From Nocardia testacea NBRC 100365 (lineage in GTDB: Bacteria; Actinomycetota; Actinomycetes; Mycobacteriales; Mycobacteriaceae), in assembly GCF_000308775.1 (NCBI RefSeq), contig NZ_BAGJ01000059.1, positions 1 through 48,025 of the forward strand: a stretch of 48,025 bases of DNA, in the 5' to 3' direction. The notes under the pieces were generated by a model. That model was not told the origin of the DNA and did no database searches. It saw only the letters and a list, made by a program, of their open reading frames with translations. A program made the translations under genes and the position numbers. This document shows positions 10,203-17,150 of the stretch, in pieces (the stretch's first letter is position 1; each line of letters begins with the position of its first letter).

Positions 10203-11267
10203 ATGTCAGGCATGTCTGTTGCGCAGCCGGAAGGCGTGGATCCCCAGCACGTCGACTTCACCGTGGTCGGGAACTGGATGGACGAGCGGGGGCTCGCCGG
10301 CGGTGAGTTCCAGGAGGTGAAGGCGCTCGGCGGCGGCACGCAGAACATCATGCTTCGTTTCACCCGGGGCGGGCGCGAGTACGTGCTGCGCCGCGGTCCG
10401 GCGCATCTGCGCCCGAAGAGCAACGAGGTCATCCGCCGGGAGGCGCGGCTGCTGGGCGCGCTGGCCGATACCGATGTCCGCGCGCCGCGGGTGATCGCCG
10501 CCGAACCCGATGAGTCGGTGCTGGGCGCGGTCTTCTATCTGATGGAACCGATCGAGGGTTTCAACCCACAGACCGAGCTGCCCGCCCGCTTCGCCGAGGA
10601 CGCGGAGGCCCGCCGGCAGATGGGCCTGTCGGCGGTGGAGGCCATCGCCCGGCTGGGTGCGCTGGACTACCGGGCGCTGGGCCTGGACGATTACGGCAAA
10701 CCCGAGGGGTTCCTGGAGCGGCAGGTCGGCCGCTGGACCCACGAGCTGGAGTCGTACTCGGCGCACGAGGGGTACCCGGGCCCACGGATTCCGGGCCTGG
10801 AGGCGGTGGCCGACTGGCTGGAACGTCACCGCCCGGCCGAATGGACCCCGGGCATCCTGCACGGTGACTGCCATCTGGCCAACATCATGTTCTCCTACGA
10901 GCGGCCCGAGGTCGCGGCCCTGGTCGACTGGGAGATGTCGACCATCGGCGATCCGCTGCTGGACCTCGGCTGGCAGATCGCGACCCGGCCCGAGCCGGGG
11001 ACCTCGGGGGCGGCGCTGATCGGCAAGCTCGGCGAGGCCGGTTCACTGCCGACGAGCGCGGAGATGATCGAACACTACGGCAAGTTCTCCGAGCGTGATC
11101 TGGGCGCGGTCACCTGGTACACGGTGCTGGCCTGCTTCAAACTCGGCATCGTGCTCGAAGGCACCTACGCGCGGTCCTTCGCCGGTAAGGCGCCCAAGCG
11201 GGTCGGTGAGTTCCTGCACGCGAATACCCTCGAACTCTTCGCGCGGGCGCGCGGACTCATGGAGTGA
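10203..11267 (+). CDS. APH-fold phosphotransferase (FadE36/ACAD10-like)
   Basis: The 354-residue kinase-like protein has the aminoglycoside-phosphotransferase fold: an N-terminal glycine loop LGGGTQNIMLRF, catalytic LHGDCHLANIMF (near 216-227) and metal-binding VDWEMSTIGDPLLDLGW (near 238). This subfamily resembles M. tuberculosis FadE36, which is named as an acyl-CoA dehydrogenase but has the APH fold, and the kinase domain of ACAD10 linked to 4-hydroxy fatty acid breakdown. GGGG lies 4 nt before ATG 10203; ATG 10212 is an alternative giving 351 residues. It sits upstream of a KstR-box gene, hinting at a lipid or steroid context. Drug resistance is unlikely. Confidence 0.8.
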   Translation: MSGMSVAQPEGVDPQHVDFTVVGNWMDERGLAGGEFQEVKALGGGTQNIMLRFTRGGREYVLRRGPAHLRPKSNEVIRREARLLGALADTDVRAPRVIAAEPDESVLGAVFYLMEPIEGFNPQTELPARFAEDAEARRQMGLSAVEAIARLGALDYRALGLDDYGKPEGFLERQVGRWTHELESYSAHEGYPGPRIPGLEAVADWLERHRPAEWTPGILHGDCHLANIMFSYERPEVAALVDWEMSTIGDPLLDLGWQIATRPEPGTSGAALIGKLGEAGSLPTSAEMIEHYGKFSERDLGAVTWYTVLACFKLGIVLEGTYARSFAGKAPKRVGEFLHANTLELFARARGLME

Positions 11268-11412
11268 GAACAGGTTTCATTAATCCGGCGCGTCCGGTGT
11301 GTGCGGGCGCTTCTCCCCGCCCGGGCCGGGCGGAATGGCGGCATACCTGTCCGTAGGTGCCGCCGCCGGGGTATAGGTGGTGGAAGCGGCCGATTCGGAA
11401 GTTGTCCGGCAG

Positions 11413-11444
11413 GCGGCCGGCGGTGGGTGCCCACCGCCGGCCGC
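11413..11444 (+). terminator. Strong hairpin downstream of the phosphotransferase gene
   Basis: A perfect 15-bp stem, GCGGCCGGCGGTGGG (11413-11427) and its complement (11430-11444), is separated by only TG. It has no T-run, like many actinobacterial terminators, and ends transcription before the KstR-box promoter. Confidence 0.6.
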
Positions 11445-11495
11445 GGTGCAATGGTCGGCCGACCAGTTCTCTCCGGAAAATCTTCGCCAAACCAC

Positions 11496-11509
11496 TAGAA
11501 CGTGTTCCA
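11496..11509. promoter_or_regulatory. KstR-like operator
   Basis: TAGAACGTGTTCCA matches the KstR consensus TnnAACnnGTTnnA at every fixed position and is a near-perfect palindrome (one arm base differs). KstR is the TetR repressor of cholesterol catabolism in mycobacteria and Rhodococcus. The site is 62 bp upstream of the alcohol dehydrogenase ATG. Confidence 0.65.
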
Positions 11510-11537
11510 GTTCGTATCGTAGTGTGGAGGCCGTCAC

Positions 11538-11642
11538 ATGAAAGCCCGCGCATGCGAGAGGTCGGACACGAATGAAGACGAAGGGCGCGATCCTGTGGGG
11601 GATCGACGAACCGTGGTCGGTCGAGGAAATCGAACTCGGTGA
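11538..11642 (+). CDS. Possible upstream ORF in the ADH leader
   Basis: ATG 11538 is preceded by GTGGAGG at a good distance and opens a 34-codon frame ending in TGA at 11640-11642. It overlaps the ADH start in another frame. It has a better ribosome site than the ADH itself, so translational coupling is possible. No homology is visible. Confidence 0.25.
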   Translation: MKARACERSDTNEDEGRDPVGDRRTVVGRGNRTR

Positions 11643-12702
11643 CCCCCGCGCCGGTGAGGTGCAGATCCAGCTGGAAACCGCCGGAATGTGCCATTCGGAC
11701 CACCATATGGTCACCGGAGCCACCCCGATGCCGTCGTTCCCGGCCATGGGTGGCCACGAAGGCGCGGGCGTCATCACCAAACTGGGCCCCGGCACCCCGC
11801 CCGACCTCGCCGTCGGCGATCACGTGGTGCTGTCGTTCATCCCGGCCTGCGGCCGCTGTCCGGCGTGCGTATCGGGCAATATGGCCCTGTGCGATCTCGG
11901 CATGGGTCTGCTCTCCGGGCAGTCCATCAGCGACGGCAGCTACCGCATCCAGGCGCGCGGTAAGGACGTCATTCCGATGTGCCTGCTCGGCACCTTCTCG
12001 CCGTATATGACGGTGCACTACAGCTCGGTGGTCAAGATCGACCCGGAGATCCCGTTCGAGGTCGCGTGCCTGGTCGGCTGCGGTGTGCCCACCGGATTCG
12101 GCTCCTCCACCCACGTCGCCAACGTGATGCCCGGCGATACCGCGGCCATCGTCGGCATCGGCGGTGTCGGGATGAGCGCGCTGCAGGGCGCGGTGCTCTC
12201 CGGGGCGCAGAAGGTCGTCGCCATCGACCCGAACCCGTGGAAGCTGGAGCAGGCCAAGAAGTTCGGCGCCACCCACACCTACGCCAGCATGGCCGAGGCG
12301 ATCATGCCGCTGATGGAGGCCACCGAGGGCCGGATGGCCGACAAGGTCATCCTCACCATGGGTGAGATGCAGGGCGAATACATCGAAGAGGGTCTGATCC
12401 TCACCGCGAAGGCGGGCACCCTGGTCGTCACCTCCATGGGCCGGATGGACGCCGCCGACGTGAAGATGAACAACTTCCTGCTCTGCATGCTCCAGAAGAC
12501 GGTCAAGGGCTGCATCTTCGGTGGCGGAAACGCCCGCCAGGACATTCCGCGCCTGCTGTCCATGTACAAGGCCGGGCAGCTGAACCTGGACGATATGGTC
12601 ACCCGCAGCTACTCACTGGAGGACGTGAACCAGGGTTACAAGGACATGCTGGACGGCAAGAACATCCGCGGCATCATCAAGTACACCGACGCCGACCGCT
12701 GA
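11572..12702 (+). CDS. NDMA-dependent (mycofactocin-associated) zinc alcohol dehydrogenase
   Basis: The 376-residue medium-chain dehydrogenase has catalytic-zinc residues in GMCHSDHH and GGHEGAG, a four-Cys structural-zinc loop in CGRCPACVSGNMALC, and a nucleotide-binding GIGGVGMSALQGAV. The start MKTKGAILWGIDEPWSVEEIE and the end LDGKNIRGIIKYTDADR are characteristic of the actinobacterial NDMA-dependent subfamily, where tightly bound NAD is recycled through the peptide-derived cofactor mycofactocin. The upstream KstR-like box suggests a role in steroid breakdown, for example alcohol-to-aldehyde oxidation of a sterol side chain; that is inference. GAGAGG lies about 10 nt before the ATG. A strong hairpin follows the stop, so it is probably monocistronic. 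Confidence 0.85.
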   Translation: MKTKGAILWGIDEPWSVEEIELGDPRAGEVQIQLETAGMCHSDHHMVTGATPMPSFPAMGGHEGAGVITKLGPGTPPDLAVGDHVVLSFIPACGRCPACVSGNMALCDLGMGLLSGQSISDGSYRIQARGKDVIPMCLLGTFSPYMTVHYSSVVKIDPEIPFEVACLVGCGVPTGFGSSTHVANVMPGDTAAIVGIGGVGMSALQGAVLSGAQKVVAIDPNPWKLEQAKKFGATHTYASMAEAIMPLMEATEGRMADKVILTMGEMQGEYIEEGLILTAKAGTLVVTSMGRMDAADVKMNNFLLCMLQKTVKGCIFGGGNARQDIPRLLSMYKAGQLNLDDMVTRSYSLEDVNQGYKDMLDGKNIRGIIKYTDADR

Positions 12703-12709
12703 GCGGCGG

Positions 12710-12749
12710 GCATCCGGGTGGGCCGACCCCTCACCGGCCCACCCGATGC
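12710..12749 (+). terminator. Terminator hairpin after the ADH gene
   Basis: Perfect 11-bp stem CGGGTGGGCCG (12715-12725) / CGGCCCACCCG (12735-12745), extended by GCAT/ATGC past a one-base bulge, begins 8 bp after the ADH stop. There is no T-tract. Confidence 0.7.
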
Positions 12750-13097
12750 CGGTAGCGGTCCGGGGCCGATATCGCCGGCTCGGATTTCCGGCAGCCGGGC
12801 GTCCACCTGCGCCGGGTGGCCCGAGTCGCCCGCCGCGGCGGGCGTAGCGTTCCGCGGGTCGGCCCCTGGGTGAGCCGGTCGCGGTACGGGTGGGGAAATG
12901 ACGTCTCCACCGGCGTGACCGCGCCGGCCGGCGCCGCGGCCGACCGCTCCACCTGGGCTACCGCCCGGTGGATCCACTCTGCGGCATAGTGTTTGCGAGC
13001 ATGGGCCCGTCATCGGCGTGACGGCGGCATTCCAACGCTCTGCGGTAACTGCTCGGCCGGGTTCCGCGGCCCCGGTTCCGTCTCGTAACCTCGGGGT
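12750..13097. other. Intergenic region without a supported gene
   Basis: About 350 bp of G+C-rich sequence between the terminator and the serine hydrolase gene. Open frames here have no recognisable product or ribosome site. It presumably holds the promoter of the following gene, but no clear hexamers were identified. Confidence 0.6.
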
Positions 13098-13928
13098 GTG
13101 CGCGCACTCGAGCAGATCCAGGAATGGCCGGTCCGGCATGCCGCGGCGGGTGTGATCACCCGGGAAGGCCGCTGGTCGGCCGGTGAACCGGACCGGGTCT
13201 ACCGCTTGGCGTCGGTCACCAAACCCCTGGCCGCCTACGCGGTGCTGGTCGCCGTGGAGGAGGGGGCGATCGAACTCGATCAGCCCGCCGGGCCGCCCGG
13301 CGCGACCGTCCGTCATCTGCTGGCCCACACCTCCGGCGTGGCCTTCGACACCACCGATATCCTGGCCCGGCCCGGTGCCAAACGCATCTATTCGAGTGCC
13401 GGTTTCGAACTGCTGGCCGACGCGGTCACCGAACACACCGGTATCCCTTTCCCGGAGTACCTGCGGCAGGGCGTCTTCGAGCCGCTGGGTATGGTCGATT
13501 CGGAATTGACGGGCTCGGCCGGGCACGGCGCGAGTTCCACCCTCGCCGACCTGTTGCGTTTCGCGGCCGAACTTCTCGAACCGCGCCTGATCTCGGCGCA
13601 CACTCTGGCGGAGGCCACCAGCGTGCAGTTCCCGGGTAGCGACGGTGTCCTGCCGGGTTTCGGCTCGCAACGGCCCAATGATTGGGGCCTGGGCTTCGAG
13701 ATCAAGGACGGTAAGTCACCGCACTGGACGGGGTCCGCCAATTCGGCCGAAACCTTCGGTCATTTCGGGCAGTCCGGGACGTTCCTGTGGGTCGATCCGC
13801 GCCCGGGCGTGGCGTGTGTGGCCTTGAGCGACGAGAATTTCGGTGATTGGTCGCGCGAAGTATGGCCTCCGTTCAGTGATTCGGTCATTGCGGAGGCAAC
13901 ACTCGCGCGCAACACGGCAGTGAAGTAA
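13098..13928 (+). CDS. Class C beta-lactamase/esterase-fold serine hydrolase
   Basis: The 276-residue protein has the serine-hydrolase triad motifs: S-V-T-K at 39-42 (nucleophile Ser39 and Lys42), Y-S-S-A near 97 as the second motif, and H-F-G-Q-S-G near 219 in place of KTG. It is shorter than true AmpC (about 360 residues), and no signal peptide is seen, so a cytoplasmic esterase or peptidase-like role is more likely than drug hydrolysis. The GTG start at 13098 has only a weak ribosome site. It is followed by the DUF3145 gene 95 bp downstream. Confidence 0.8.
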   Translation: MRALEQIQEWPVRHAAAGVITREGRWSAGEPDRVYRLASVTKPLAAYAVLVAVEEGAIELDQPAGPPGATVRHLLAHTSGVAFDTTDILARPGAKRIYSSAGFELLADAVTEHTGIPFPEYLRQGVFEPLGMVDSELTGSAGHGASSTLADLLRFAAELLEPRLISAHTLAEATSVQFPGSDGVLPGFGSQRPNDWGLGFEIKDGKSPHWTGSANSAETFGHFGQSGTFLWVDPRPGVACVALSDENFGDWSREVWPPFSDSVIAEATLARNTAVK

Positions 13929-13958
13929 CACGTGTAACACCGGGCACTCGAGTACACT
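13925..13958 (+). promoter_or_regulatory. Promoter of the DUF3145 gene with a GTAACAC direct repeat
   Basis: GTAACAC occurs at 13925-13931 and again at 13934-13940, overlapping the end of the previous gene. A TACACT -10-like hexamer is at 13953-13958. The repeat covers the -35 area, where an activator could bind. Direct repeats of this type resemble response-regulator sites (MtrA or GlnR type), but no regulator can be named. Confidence 0.4.
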
Positions 13959-14023
13959 CGGGCAACGCCTTGTCGACGGACCGTTGGGGAAGACGAGCAT
14001 CGTCGAAACCGGAGGTGTACGTG

Positions 14024-14557
14024 GTGCGCGGATCGTCCCGATATGCGGAGGCAACGGCGGGTGTGGTGTACATCCACTCGTCGCCCGCCGCGCTGTGCCC
14101 GCATATCGAATGGGCGCTGGCGGCCGCTCTCGGTGTCCCCGCCTCGCTGCGCTGGACTGCGCAGCCCGCCGCCCCCGGGCAACTCCGCGCCACGACCGAA
14201 TGGGTGGGCCCGGCCGGTACCGCGTCCCGTATCGCGCAGTCACTGCGCTCCTGGCCGGTCCTGCGTTTCGAGGTGACCGAGGATCCCAGCGACGGCGTCG
14301 ACGGGGAGCGCTACAGTTTCGTGCCGTCGCTGGGTCTGTGGCATGGCTCGACCAGTGCCAACGGGGACGTGATGGTGGGCGAGATGCGGCTGCGTGTCCT
14401 GTTGCAGGCCGACCGTGAGCTGGGCCGGCACACCGGATTCGATCTGCCCACGGAACTGGATCGGGCGCTGGGGACGGCCTGGGACGAGGATCTGGAGGTC
14501 TACCGGACCGGCAGCGAGGGCGCCGAGGTGACCTGGCTGCGCCGCGACGTCGGCTGA
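14024..14557 (+). CDS. DUF3145 family protein
   Basis: The 177-residue protein matches the actinobacterial DUF3145 family, with the sequences GVVYIHSSPAALCPHIEWAL, TAQPAAPGQLRA, VLRFEVTEDPSDGVDGERY, SANGDVMVGEMRLR and a C-terminal WLRRDVG. GGAGG (14011-14015) supports GTG 14024 (8 nt) or GTG 14021 (5 nt); 14024 aligns with the usual family N-terminus. There are no membrane segments and no catalytic motif; the function of the family is unknown. It stands alone between the serine hydrolase and a TetR gene. Confidence 0.88.
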   Translation: MRGSSRYAEATAGVVYIHSSPAALCPHIEWALAAALGVPASLRWTAQPAAPGQLRATTEWVGPAGTASRIAQSLRSWPVLRFEVTEDPSDGVDGERYSFVPSLGLWHGSTSANGDVMVGEMRLRVLLQADRELGRHTGFDLPTELDRALGTAWDEDLEVYRTGSEGAEVTWLRRDVG

Positions 14558-14646
14558 GTACCGAATCCGGACGGGAGCGGTCGGCTCGGTTCGTGGCGGT
14601 GGCCGTCCTCCGGCTCGGTTCGCGGCAGGGGCTGTCGCGGACGGGA

Positions 14647-14668
14647 TTATGGACAGTGCGTTACAAAA
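14647..14668. promoter_or_regulatory. TetR operator copy 1 (tetR promoter)
   Basis: A 22-bp element starting TTATGGACAG and ending TTACAAAA, 17 bp upstream of the tetR ATG. It matches copy 2 at 17 of 22 positions, which makes it a likely autoregulatory site. Confidence 0.5.
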
Positions 14669-14685
14669 CAAGCTAGGGTAACCGC

Positions 14686-15303
14686 ATGGCACGTCCGCGC
14701 AGTTTCGATCACGAGCGGGTCATCGATGCCGCCACCCGGCAGTTCGGCCGGGCCGGCCTGCATGCCACCAGTGCCGAGGATCTCTGCCGGGAAACGGGTC
14801 TGGGTCGTAGCAGCCTGTACAACACCTTCGGGAGCAAGGACGAGCTGTTCGCGCAGTGCCTCGAGGCCTATCTGGGGCGGACCCTGGCACGTACCGAGAA
14901 GATCATCGGTGATCCCACGCGCCCGACGGTGGAACGTATCGGGGAATTGCTCCGCGCGGTCGCGGCCGAGGAGGCCGAGCGGGCGGCCTCCGGGGCGCCC
15001 CGGGGATGCCTGGCGGTGAACACGGTGACCGAACTGGCAGACGATCCCGAGCACGAGGCGAGTATCGAGCGGATCGGCCGGGATACGGCCGCGCGGCTGA
15101 CCATGCTGACCGCGGTGCTGCGGGCGGGGCAGGCGGCGGGGGAGGTGACGACGAGTGTTTCTGCCGAAGGGCTCGCCGCGTTCGTGAATTCCGCGGTCGC
15201 GGGGCTGCGGGTGTCATCCCAGGGCCGGGTGGCCGCGCCCTGGTGTGACGAGATCGTCGAGGCGGCGCTACGGGCGCTACGGCCGGACCGACTGGACGGC
15301 TGA
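14686..15303 (+). CDS. TetR/AcrR-family regulator of an MFS exporter
   Basis: The 205-residue protein has an N-terminal helix-turn-helix (about 8-55) with DLCRETGLGRSSLYNTFGSKDELF, the recognition helix ending in the usual LYNTFGSKDEL, and a helical ligand domain containing GCLAVNT near 105, typical of a TetR subfamily close to efflux genes. Similar 22-bp elements lie before its own start, just after its stop, and before the MFS gene, so it probably controls both genes. The inducer is unknown. ATG 14686 gives a normal TetR N-terminus. Confidence 0.88.
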   Translation: MARPRSFDHERVIDAATRQFGRAGLHATSAEDLCRETGLGRSSLYNTFGSKDELFAQCLEAYLGRTLARTEKIIGDPTRPTVERIGELLRAVAAEEAERAASGAPRGCLAVNTVTELADDPEHEASIERIGRDTAARLTMLTAVLRAGQAAGEVTTSVSAEGLAAFVNSAVAGLRVSSQGRVAAPWCDEIVEAALRALRPDRLDG

Positions 15304-15339
15304 ACGGGATGAACCGACGGGCTCGTCCGCACGGCCGAA

Positions 15340-15361
15340 TTTTGGACTATTCGATACAAAA
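15340..15361. promoter_or_regulatory. TetR operator copy 2
   Basis: A 22-bp element starting TTTTGGAC and ending ATACAAAA, 37 bp after the tetR stop. It matches copy 1 at 17 of 22 positions and has the same TTTT...ACAAAA frame and spacing as copy 3. Confidence 0.45.
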
Positions 15362-15609
15362 CGACGGAGTCGCGCCCAGGGGAAATGCCCTGGCCGGCTG
15401 TGGCGGCGGCCGCCGTGCGGCGCGGAGTGGCCCGCGCGATTCCGGGTTCGCTTCCGCTCCGGTCCGGGCCGGTGCATTCGCCGATTCCGCGGAGGTGCGC
15501 GGACCTCCGGTCGCTGCCCGCGGAATCGCCTGATCCGAACCGCCCGATCCGAAAAGTCCGTTGTCGCGGCATTCGCTGCTCGATAGCGGGCCCGGCCGCG
15601 TCGCCGGAA

Positions 15610-15631
15610 TTTTAGAATAATCATTACAAAA
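15610..15631. promoter_or_regulatory. TetR operator copy 3 (MFS promoter)
   Basis: A 22-bp palindrome-like element starting TTTTAGAATAA and ending TTACAAAA; 16 of 22 positions are symmetric. It lies 12 bp before the MFS start codon and is A+T-rich against its surroundings, so it probably overlaps the promoter. Confidence 0.55.
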
Positions 15632-15643
15632 CTGGGAGCTCCT

Positions 15644-16894
15644 GTGACACCGACCTCGCCGCCCGCCCGCGCCACCACGGTGCCGGCCGCGGTCTATATC
15701 CTCGCCGTGGGTATTTTCGCCATGGTCACCAGCGAATTCGCTGTCGCCGGTCTCATGCCCCAACTGGCCGAGAGTCTGCACACCGGAATAGCGCAGATCG
15801 GGTATCTCGTCACCGTCTTCGCCGCCGCCATGGCACTGGGCGGGCCGCTGCTGATCCTGGCTCTGTTGCGGGTACCGCCGAAGCCCGCGATCATGCTCGT
15901 CTTCGCGCTCTTCTTCGCCGGGAATCTGCTGGCCGCACTGGCTACGTCGTATCCGGTGATGGTCGTCGCCCGCGTTGTGACCGGTATCGCCGCCCAGGCG
16001 TTCTTCGGTCTGGCCGTCTCCCTGGCCCTGCGGCTGGTGGACGAACGGATCCGTGGCCGTGCCGTGTCTGTCGCGATGAGCGGGCTCATGCTCGGGACAC
16101 TGCTGGGCCTGCCGCTGGCCACCTTCGTCGGCGGCCGGCTGGGCTGGCAGGCCGCGTTCTGGACCGTGGCCGTCCTGACCGCGCTCGCGGCGGCGCTCAC
16201 GCTGGCCTTCGTCCAAGAGCCCGCCCGGCCCACCGGCGACGAGCATGCCGCGGGCCCCTCCGCGGCCGGCGAACTGCGGGCCCTTCGTCGCCCGCAGCTG
16301 CTGCTCGCATTGGTCTCCAGCACCCTGATCATCGGCGCGACCTTCTCCGTCTTCAGCTTTCTCGCCCCGGTCCTCACCCGAGTCACCGGATTCGGCGAGG
16401 GGGAGGTACCGCTGCTGCTGCTCGGCTACGGCGCCGCGACCGTGGTGGGCAATATGGTGGTGGGCCGCCTCGCGGATCGGCACACCGTCCCCACGCTCCT
16501 GATCGGCACCTTGCTCAATATCGTGTTCCTCACCGGCTTCGCCGTGTGCACCGGCTCCCGGCCGCTGGCGGTGCTGTTCATGCTCGGTATCGGTTTGGTG
16601 GGGGTGACGATGAATCCGGCCATGGCGGTACGGGTTCAGCGGTCGGGCGGTACCGGTGTGGTGGTGAACACGGTGCACACCTCCTTCATCACGCTGGGAG
16701 TCATCGTCGGCTCGGCCGTCGGCTCGAGTCTCGTACCCGCTTTCGGGCTGCGGGCGCCGCTGGTACTCGGTGTCGTGCTGGCCGTTCTGGCGGTGGCCGC
16801 CATCGCGCCGGCGCTGAAAGCGCGGACTCCGCGGCCCGGCGGCGAGCACGTCCCCGGCGGCGAGCGGCCCGAGCCGAGCTACCTGGGCGCGTAG
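15644..16894 (+). CDS. MFS exporter (AraJ/chloramphenicol-efflux type)
   Basis: The 416-residue protein has about twelve hydrophobic helices. The first contains VGIFAMVTSEFAVAGLMPQLA, which resembles the DHA1 drug/sugar exporters such as AraJ and Cmx; motif-A-like residues occur in the loop near LALRLVDERIRGRAVSVAMSG. It is expected to export a small molecule by proton antiport. GGGAG precedes the GTG start at about 7 nt. It is likely repressed by the upstream TetR through the operator at 15610-15631. The C-terminal tail (from about 393) is hydrophilic. The substrate is unknown. Confidence 0.85.
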   Translation: MTPTSPPARATTVPAAVYILAVGIFAMVTSEFAVAGLMPQLAESLHTGIAQIGYLVTVFAAAMALGGPLLILALLRVPPKPAIMLVFALFFAGNLLAALATSYPVMVVARVVTGIAAQAFFGLAVSLALRLVDERIRGRAVSVAMSGLMLGTLLGLPLATFVGGRLGWQAAFWTVAVLTALAAALTLAFVQEPARPTGDEHAAGPSAAGELRALRRPQLLLALVSSTLIIGATFSVFSFLAPVLTRVTGFGEGEVPLLLLGYGAATVVGNMVVGRLADRHTVPTLLIGTLLNIVFLTGFAVCTGSRPLAVLFMLGIGLVGVTMNPAMAVRVQRSGGTGVVVNTVHTSFITLGVIVGSAVGSSLVPAFGLRAPLVLGVVLAVLAVAAIAPALKARTPRPGGEHVPGGERPEPSYLGA

Positions 16895-16903
16895 CGGCGC
16901 GTC

Positions 16904-16943
16904 GGTGAACCGGCCCGATGCTCTCCCGGGCGGTCGGTTCACC
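16904..16943 (+). terminator. Terminator hairpin after the MFS gene
   Basis: GGTGAACCG (16904-16912) plus GCCCG pairs with CGGGC (16927-16931) and, after a 3-nt bulge, CGGTTCACC (16935-16943), starting 10 bp after the MFS stop. Confidence 0.65.
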
Positions 16944-17150
16944 ACTCGGTCGTATCGGTGGGAAAGATATTGCGCGCGGTCGGTTCTCGGGCCGGGATGC
17001 GATACTGAGCCTCGCTGCGGTGGGGCGGGGCCCGCGCTCCCGCGGGCGGTGGCGACCGGCCGAGCCCGCGTGGTACGGGTCCGGCGGCGATGTAGTGCGG
17101 GCAGTGTCGGTCTCGGCGGCGTAGGGCGGCCGAGCGGGGGAAGGGCCGTG

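Larger units (their letters stand above)
15304..15643. other. Intergenic region between tetR and the MFS gene
   Basis: 340 bp with two operator-like elements (15340-15361 and 15610-15631) at either end and no convincing gene between them. A plus-strand frame at 15385-15615 follows AGGGGA, but its Arg/Pro-rich product looks like a chance frame. A lost gene or duplicated promoter could explain the two-operator layout. Confidence 0.5.

Noticed and set aside
15385..15615. Plus-strand frame between two TetR operators
   Set aside because: The start is too close to AGGGGA, the composition is Arg/Pro-rich, and it runs through the third operator.
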